A stretch of 64,000 nucleotides of DNA from Sphingomonas sp. Its GTDB lineage: Bacteria; Pseudomonadota; Alphaproteobacteria; Sphingomonadales; Sphingomonadaceae. Both the position numbers and the translations under genes were made by a program. The DNA is taken from NCBI RefSeq assembly GCF_029239295.1, contig NZ_JAQZBC010000006.1, positions 62,001 through 126,000 of the forward strand, read 5' to 3'. Below the pieces are notes generated by a model. It was not told where the DNA came from. It worked only from the letters and a program-made list of their open reading frames with translations, and searched no databases. Positions 58,968 to 64,000 of this stretch are shown here, piece by piece. Every line of letters begins with the position of its first letter. Within the stretch, counting starts at the first letter, position 1.

Positions 58968-61780
58968 GAGGCTTTCCCCTCGTCCGGCTGGCGCGCTGCG
59001 CGCTGCGCCACATGGCTCAATTGCGAAAGCGCCATGGTGACGGCGCCCAGCACGACGCAGGCCACGCCCGTATCGAACAGCATCGCGGTGGCCAGCTCGA
59101 ACTCGCCGATCAGCGGCAGGTGGAAATATCCGAAGCTGCTGGACAGGAACGGTGCACCAAAGGCGAGCGAGCCCAGCCCTGTCGCGATCGCGATCAGGAC
59201 ACCGAAGGCAATCAGCGGATGTTCGCCCATCCGGCGCCGCTCATCGGTCCAGTCGAATCCGGAGGCGAGATATTGCAGCAGGATGGCGATAGCGAAAACC
59301 AGCGCCGCGACGAACCCGCCGCCGGGCTGGTTATGCCCCCGCAGGAAGATGTAGATCCCCACCAGCAGCGCGATCGGCAGCAAGAGCCGCGTGGCCATCA
59401 CGAACATTACCGGGTGCCGCTCCGGCGAATGCGGCATGTCCTCGCGCCACTCCCGCAACCGTCGTCCGGCGACACCGCGGACCGCCGGCTCCAGAAGCGC
59501 GAAGATCGCAAGCCCCGCAATCCCCAGAACGATGATCTCGCCCAGCGTGTCGAAAGCGCGGAAGTCCACCAGCGTCACATTGACCACATTGGTCCCGCCA
59601 CCGCCGGCATAGCTGTTCGCCCAGTGGAAGGAGGAGATCGTGTCGCCCTGCTCGCGGGTCATGATCCCCCACGCGCCCACGCCGGTGGCGGCGCCGACAA
59701 ACAGCCCCAGCACCGCGTCACGCCCTCGCCGGCTCACGCTCGACAGTGCGCGCGGGGTTTTGGGCAGAAGGTGAAGCGCAAGCAGAAGCAGCAGGATCGT
59801 GACCACTTCGACCGCGATCTGGGTCAGCGCCAAATCAGGAGCGGACAAGTGGATGAAGGCAAGCGCCATAACCAGGCCGATGACGCTGATGAAGATCAGC
59901 ACCAGGAAACGATGCCGATGCATCAATACCACGGCCAGCGTGGCGACCAGCAGCAGCAGCCAGGCGATGACCGCGGTCATGCTCGCGGGCGTCGTAGCGC
60001 GCGTGCCGGTCACGATCGCGCCGGGAACGCCCGCGCCATCGATCGCGAACAGCGCGGCAACGGCGAACACCATCAGCAACGCGCGTTGCAGCGAGGGCGC
60101 GTGGATCGCGAGCGACACGCGCCGCGTGCGCTCGACGAACGCCCCCAATGCAGCTTCGAACATCCGCTTTGCGTCGGGCGCTCGCCAGCCTCGGACGCGT
60201 CGCTCCAGAATCGGATAGCGCGCCAGCAGCAGCGCACCGGCCACGACCGCGCCGACGCTCATCGCGAGGGCAGCGTTGATCCCGTGCCACAGCGAAAGGT
60301 CGACTGGCACTGCCGCGCTTCCCGTAACCGCCGCTGCGGCCTGCATCACCAGCGGCCCTGCCAGCCACATCGGCGCCAGCCCCAACGCCAGCGCCACCGC
60401 CACCAGCAACAATGGCGGCCCCAGCAGCAGTGCGCCGGGATCGTGCGGGGCCGGCACATCGCCGGTGCGGGTCGGGCCGAAGAACAGGCCCAGCGCATAT
60501 CGCAGCGAATAGGCGACCGACAGTGTTGCGCCGATCGTCGCCAACGCCGGCACCAGCCATGGTTGCCCGACGGCGACAGTGTGCGCGCTTTGCTCCAGCA
60601 TCATCTCCTTGGAGATGAACCCACCCAGCGGCGGCAGCCCGGCCATCGCAGCAGCGGCAAGCGTCCCGCCAACGGCGGTCAGCGGCATCAGTCGTGCCAG
60701 ACCGCCCAGTCGCCGAATGTCGCGGGTGCCCGTCTCGTGATCGACGATCCCGGCGTTCATGAACAACGCTGCCTTGAACGCGGCGTGGTTGAGGATGTGG
60801 AAAATCGCCGCCACTGCGGCCGCCGGCGTAGCGAAGCCCAGCAGCATGACCATCAGGCCAAGCTGGCTGATGGTCGAATACGCCAGAATCGCCTTCAGAT
60901 CGTCTCGAAACAGCGCGACGGCGGCACCGAATATCAACGTGATCAGCCCGGTGGTCGCCACCAGGCCGAACCACAGGTCCGTCCCCGCCAGCACCGGCCA
61001 AAGCCGCGCCAGCAGGAAGACGCCCGCCTTCACCATCGTCGCGGAATGGAGATAGGCGCTAACCGGGGTCGGGGCCGCCATCGCGTGCGGCAGCCAGAAG
61101 TGAAAGGGGAACTGCGCCGACTTGGTGAACGCGCCCAGCAGGATCAGCGTCAGCATCAAGGGGTAGAGTGGCCATTGCTGCACCAGATCGCGCTGCGCCA
61201 GAATGCCGGGCAGCTCGTACGTTCCCGCCGCTTGTCCGAGCAGGAGCACGCCGGCGATCAGCGCCAGTCCACCGCCGCCCGTGATCGCCAGCGCCATCCG
61301 GGCACCCTGGCGCGCGTCCGCCCGGTCGCGCCAGAATCCGATCAGCAGGAATGAGGAAAGGCTGGTCAGTTCCCAGAAGATCAGCAGCAGCAGCACGTTG
61401 CTCGACAACGCGATGCCCACCATCGCGCCCTGAAACAGCATCAGGAACGAGAGGAAGCGACCTGTCGCCTCCGTCCGGGCGAGATAGCCTTGCGCATAGA
61501 GGACGACGAGCAGCCCGATGCCCAGGATCAGGCCGGCGAACAGCAACCCGAGCGGGTCGAGCCACAGGCTGATGTCGAGGCCCAGTGCCGGGATCCACGG
61601 CACATGTGCCGCTATCCGCTCACCCGCCAGCACGGCCGGAGCCATCGACAGGAGCAATGCCAGCCCGCCAGCGCTGGCGACCGCCGCGATCGCGACATGC
61701 AGCGCGCGCGACGCCCGCGCCAGCAAGGCGAGCGCCATCGCAGCCGCGAACGGCAGCAACAGCAGAACAAGAAGGGTCAA
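58964..61780 (-). CDS. mrpA: Mrp-type Na+/H+ antiporter fused subunit A/B
   Basis: A 938-residue protein joining MrpA and MrpB, as in PhaAB-type antiporters. The NuoL-like core has LLIFWELTSLSSFLLIGFWRDRADAR near residue 133 and TKSAQFPFHFWLPHAMAAPTPVSAYLHSATMVKAGVF near 216-252. A DUF4040-type helix set (LALTQIAVEVVTILLLLLAL near 650) and the MrpB domain (RLLLPIALLVGIYIFLRGHNQPGGGFVAAL near 795) follow. It starts at TTG 61780; an ATG nearby belongs to a five-codon ORF in another frame that ends on this TTG. The operon supports sodium and alkaline pH tolerance. Confidence 0.93.
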   Translation of the reverse strand: MTLLVLLLLPFAAAMALALLARASRALHVAIAAVASAGGLALLLSMAPAVLAGERIAAHVPWIPALGLDISLWLDPLGLLFAGLILGIGLLVVLYAQGYLARTEATGRFLSFLMLFQGAMVGIALSSNVLLLLIFWELTSLSSFLLIGFWRDRADARQGARMALAITGGGGLALIAGVLLLGQAAGTYELPGILAQRDLVQQWPLYPLMLTLILLGAFTKSAQFPFHFWLPHAMAAPTPVSAYLHSATMVKAGVFLLARLWPVLAGTDLWFGLVATTGLITLIFGAAVALFRDDLKAILAYSTISQLGLMVMLLGFATPAAAVAAIFHILNHAAFKAALFMNAGIVDHETGTRDIRRLGGLARLMPLTAVGGTLAAAAMAGLPPLGGFISKEMMLEQSAHTVAVGQPWLVPALATIGATLSVAYSLRYALGLFFGPTRTGDVPAPHDPGALLLGPPLLLVAVALALGLAPMWLAGPLVMQAAAAVTGSAAVPVDLSLWHGINAALAMSVGAVVAGALLLARYPILERRVRGWRAPDAKRMFEAALGAFVERTRRVSLAIHAPSLQRALLMVFAVAALFAIDGAGVPGAIVTGTRATTPASMTAVIAWLLLLVATLAVVLMHRHRFLVLIFISVIGLVMALAFIHLSAPDLALTQIAVEVVTILLLLLALHLLPKTPRALSSVSRRGRDAVLGLFVGAATGVGAWGIMTREQGDTISSFHWANSYAGGGGTNVVNVTLVDFRAFDTLGEIIVLGIAGLAIFALLEPAVRGVAGRRLREWREDMPHSPERHPVMFVMATRLLLPIALLVGIYIFLRGHNQPGGGFVAALVFAIAILLQYLASGFDWTDERRRMGEHPLIAFGVLIAIATGLGSLAFGAPFLSSSFGYFHLPLIGEFELATAMLFDTGVACVVLGAVTMALSQLSHVAQRAARQPDEGKAS

Positions 61781-61874
61781 GCGAACGCCTGCATGATCCG
61801 CCCCCTCTTACATGGCTGGGCGGTCAGATCGACCCTTGGCGTCATGAATCGACCCGCCGGGCCGTACGGGAACG

Positions 61875-62225
61875 TCAGCCGGGCAACGCGGCGGTGACGA
61901 TGATCTCCACCTTATAGTCGGGCGACGCCAGCGTCACTTCGCCGGTCGCGCGGGTCGGGGCATTGCCGCCGCCGATCCACTCTTCCCACACAACATTCAT
62001 CGCGTCGAAATCGGCGATATCGGCCAGCCAGATGGTGGCATGCAGCAGATGCGCCTTGTCGGTTCCCGCCTGGGCCAGCAGTGCATCGATTTCGGCCAAT
62101 GTGCTCCGCGTCTGGGCCGAAACATCCTCGCCGGGGTTGCCCACCTGGCCGGACAGATACACGACCCCGCCGTGGATCACGATCTGGCTCATCCGCCCAT
62201 CCTGGTCGATCCGGGTAATCGTCAT
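61875..62225 (-). CDS. RidA-family enamine/imine deaminase
   Basis: A 116-residue trimeric-type RidA protein. VVYLSGQVGNPGEDVSAQTRSTLAEIDALL near residues 22-50 and HLLHATIWLADIADFDAMNVVWEEWI near 58-82 match the family; the active-site Arg is in APTRATGEVTLASPDYKVEI, the TRATGEV variant. It clears reactive imines such as those released by amino-acid oxidases, fitting its place 14 bases after dadA. ATG 62225 is used; the ORF-track extension comes from inside dadA. Confidence 0.9.
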   Translation of the reverse strand: MTITRIDQDGRMSQIVIHGGVVYLSGQVGNPGEDVSAQTRSTLAEIDALLAQAGTDKAHLLHATIWLADIADFDAMNVVWEEWIGGGNAPTRATGEVTLASPDYKVEIIVTAALPG

Positions 62226-62239
62226 CGCACTTCGTCCTT

Positions 62240-63490
62240 TCAGTAACGGTCCAAGCTCAGCCCGTCGGTGGGGATCGGCGGGTGCTTCCCGGCAATGATC
62301 GATGCGACCACCGCGCCGGATCCGCACGCCATCGTCCACCCCAGCGTCCCGTGGCCAGTGTTAAGGAACAGGTTGTTCACCTTGGTCCGGCCGATGATCG
62401 GCGGGCCATCGGGCGTCATCGGACGCAGCCCGCTCCAATAGCCTGTCTCGCCCTTGTCCGCGGCGCCTGGGAACAGATCGTTCAGGCAGTGAAGCAACGT
62501 CGCCTCGCGCCGCGGCGGCAGCGACCGATCAAAGCCGGAGATCTCGGCCATGCCACCCACCCGGATACGGTTGCCAAGCCGAGTGATGGCGATCTTGTAG
62601 GTTTCGTCGAGCAGGGTCGATTCCGGCGCCCGCGTCGCATCGGTGATCGGCACGGTTATCGAATAGCCCTTCACCGGATACACCGGCAACCGCACTCCCA
62701 GTGGAGCGACGATGCGCGGCGAGAAGCTGCCCATCGCGACCAGATAGGCGTCGCCGCGGACAATCCCGCCGCTGGTCCGCACGCCGGTGATGAGGCCCCC
62801 CGCCTGCTCCAGCACCTCGACGGTAGTGGACCACCGAAATTCCACGCCATCGGCCGCGAGCCTCTCGGCAAGCTTCGTCGTAAAGATATGGCAATCACCC
62901 GTCTCGTCGTTGGGCAGGCGAAGACCACCGGCAATCAGATGGCGCGACCCGGACAGCCCCGGCTCTACGCGCACGCAGCCATCGACATCCAACAACTCGT
63001 ACGGCACGCCATAGGATCGAAGAACCTCGACGTCCTTCGCACTCCCCTCCAGCTGCTTGTCCGTGCGGAACAGCTGGAGCGTACCCTGCGACCTTTCATC
63101 ATAGGCGATGCCCAGGCGGGTGCGCAGCGCCTTCAACTCATCGCGGCTGAACTCCGCCAGCCCGACCATACGGCTCTTGTTAATCGCATAACGTTGCTCT
63201 GTGCAGTTGCGCAGCATCATCGCCAGCCACGTCAGCATCTGCGGGTCCAGCCGTGGGCGCAGGATCAGCGGCGCGTGGCGCATCATCAGCCATTTGATCG
63301 CCTTCGCCGGAATGCCGGGCCCCGCCCAGGGCGAGGCGTAACCCGGCGAAATCTCTCCGGCATTACCGAAACTCGTCTCCAGTGCAGCGGCAGGCTGGCG
63401 ATCAATCACGACCACCTCATGCCCTTCCTGCCGGAGGTAATGAGCAGCAGTGACGCCGATGACCCCGGCGCCGAGAACCACGACCTTCAA
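62240..63490 (-). CDS. dadA: D-amino acid dehydrogenase
   Basis: A membrane-associated FAD enzyme oxidising D-alanine and other D-amino acids to keto acids, 416 residues. The dinucleotide fold [24 protein letters not shown] opens the protein, [22 protein letters not shown] near residues 38-59 is the DadA signature, and [39 protein letters not shown] near the C terminus binds FAD. It starts with TTG 63490 in a TTGA overlap with the racemase stop codon. With the racemase upstream it forms an L-alanine catabolic operon. Confidence 0.94.
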   Translation of the reverse strand: MKVVVLGAGVIGVTAAHYLRQEGHEVVVIDRQPAAALETSFGNAGEISPGYASPWAGPGIPAKAIKWLMMRHAPLILRPRLDPQMLTWLAMMLRNCTEQRYAINKSRMVGLAEFSRDELKALRTRLGIAYDERSQGTLQLFRTDKQLEGSAKDVEVLRSYGVPYELLDVDGCVRVEPGLSGSRHLIAGGLRLPNDETGDCHIFTTKLAERLAADGVEFRWSTTVEVLEQAGGLITGVRTSGGIVRGDAYLVAMGSFSPRIVAPLGVRLPVYPVKGYSITVPITDATRAPESTLLDETYKIAITRLGNRIRVGGMAEISGFDRSLPPRREATLLHCLNDLFPGAADKGETGYWSGLRPMTPDGPPIIGRTKVNNLFLNTGHGTLGWTMACGSGAVVASIIAGKHPPIPTDGLSLDRY

Positions 63491-64000
63491 CGCACGTCTC
63501 CAGCAATACAGGCGGTGGTGATCCCGCGTTCCAGATAGGAACGCGCGTGCCGCCGACCGAGGCTCGTCAGAATTTCATAAGCGATCGTACCGGCGTCTGC
63601 GGCGACCTGATCCAGGCTCTGGCCCGGCCCAATCAGTTCCACCAAATCGCCTTCCTGCAACGCCCCCGCGTCCAGCGCGGAGATATCGACCATGATACTG
63701 TCCATCGACACGCGGCCCACGATCGGAAGCCGAACGCCATTGTGACAAGCGGCGCCGCGATTGCTGAGCGCGCGCGGCCACCCATCGGCGTAACCGATCG
63801 CCAGCGTTGCCAGGCGCCGCACATCAGGCGCGGTATAGGTCAGGCCATAGCCCACCCCGGTACCGGCAGGAATTTCCCGCGTCTGCAGGACCCGCGCCCG
63901 GAGGCTAACGACGGGACGAATAGCCGCTGCTCCGGCGGGCAGCGGCACGCCGTACAAGGCAATGCCGGCGCGCACGACGTCGTTGTGAAAGGCACGCGGG
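63487..64000 (-). CDS. Alanine racemase, 3' part only (catabolic DadX-type)
   Basis: The gene runs off the right edge, so only about 170 C-terminal residues are visible, beginning within [50 protein letters not shown] and [14 protein letters not shown] are the racemase C-terminal domain, including the second catalytic Tyr region. PLP-dependent alanine racemase converts L- to D-alanine; coupling to dadA and ridA indicates the catabolic paralogue rather than the cell-wall one, though only the context says so. Confidence 0.92.
   Translation of the reverse strand, partial: PRAFHNDVVRAGIALYGVPLPAGAAAIRPVVSLRARVLQTREIPAGTGVGYGLTYTAPDVRRLATLAIGYADGWPRALSNRGAACHNGVRLPIVGRVSMDSIMVDISALDAGALQEGDLVELIGPGQSLDQVAADAGTIAYEILTSLGRRHARSYLERGITTACIAGDVR

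Noticed and set aside
58748-61354. 868-residue + strand ORF across mrpC and mrpA
   Set aside because: Extreme Arg/Gln/His composition and complete overlap with well-defined antiporter genes mark it as a shadow frame.
62282-63538. 418-residue + strand ORF opposite dadA
   Set aside because: Pro/His/Gln/Arg-rich with no family pattern; dadA on the minus strand has all expected motifs.

Overview
The window looks like a chromosomal segment of a GC-rich alphaproteobacterium, most likely a Sphingomonas-type member of the Sphingomonadaceae. The grounds are the overall codon style, a TonB-dependent receptor beside a sugar-type transporter, a protein ending in the SFPASDPP motif I associate with sphingomonads, a PaoABC-type aldehyde oxidoreductase and a tesA-ybbA-ybbP neighbourhood. 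The genus is inference; no rRNA is present.

Bases 1 to about 25,750 are the right part of a siphovirus-type (HK97-like) prophage, all on the + strand: P4-type primase/helicase, a GGAAGG iteron-like region, a DUF6362-like gene, HNH nuclease, a candidate cos site, small and large terminase, portal, S49 prohead protease, capsid, connector and tail genes, a tail chaperone pair with a -1 frameshift site (GGGAAAC), tape measure, two large tail-tip/fibre proteins, and a lysis cassette (two membrane proteins, endolysin, overlapping Rz/Rz1 spanins). Integrase, repressor and attL must lie left of the window.

Bases 25.8 to 33.1 kb are accessory DNA: tiny ORFs, a ferritin-like DUF892 protein, then minus-strand genes of clearly lower GC. 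These are an orphan AAA+ type ATPase, a tightly packed three-gene cassette headed by a TIGR04255-like protein, and a helical protein of unknown role. This is the best candidate for an undescribed system, possibly defence-related cargo, either inside the prophage or next to it.

From 33.3 kb onward the genes look like host chromosome: S1/P1 nuclease, a CinA-like protein with a degenerate motif, family 5 uracil-DNA glycosylase divergent from folK, a tRNA-Lys(TTT) whose 5' end holds the folK stop codon, a D-2-hydroxyacid dehydrogenase, a P-type cation ATPase, paoABC, tesA divergent from ybbA-ybbP, dinB, and a TonB receptor plus GPH transporter pair facing a double-TetR regulator. A complete Mrp-type Na+/H+ antiporter operon follows (A/B fusion, C, D, E, F, G, all with 4-base overlaps), then ridA, dadA and a truncated alanine racemase gene for D-alanine catabolism at the right edge.
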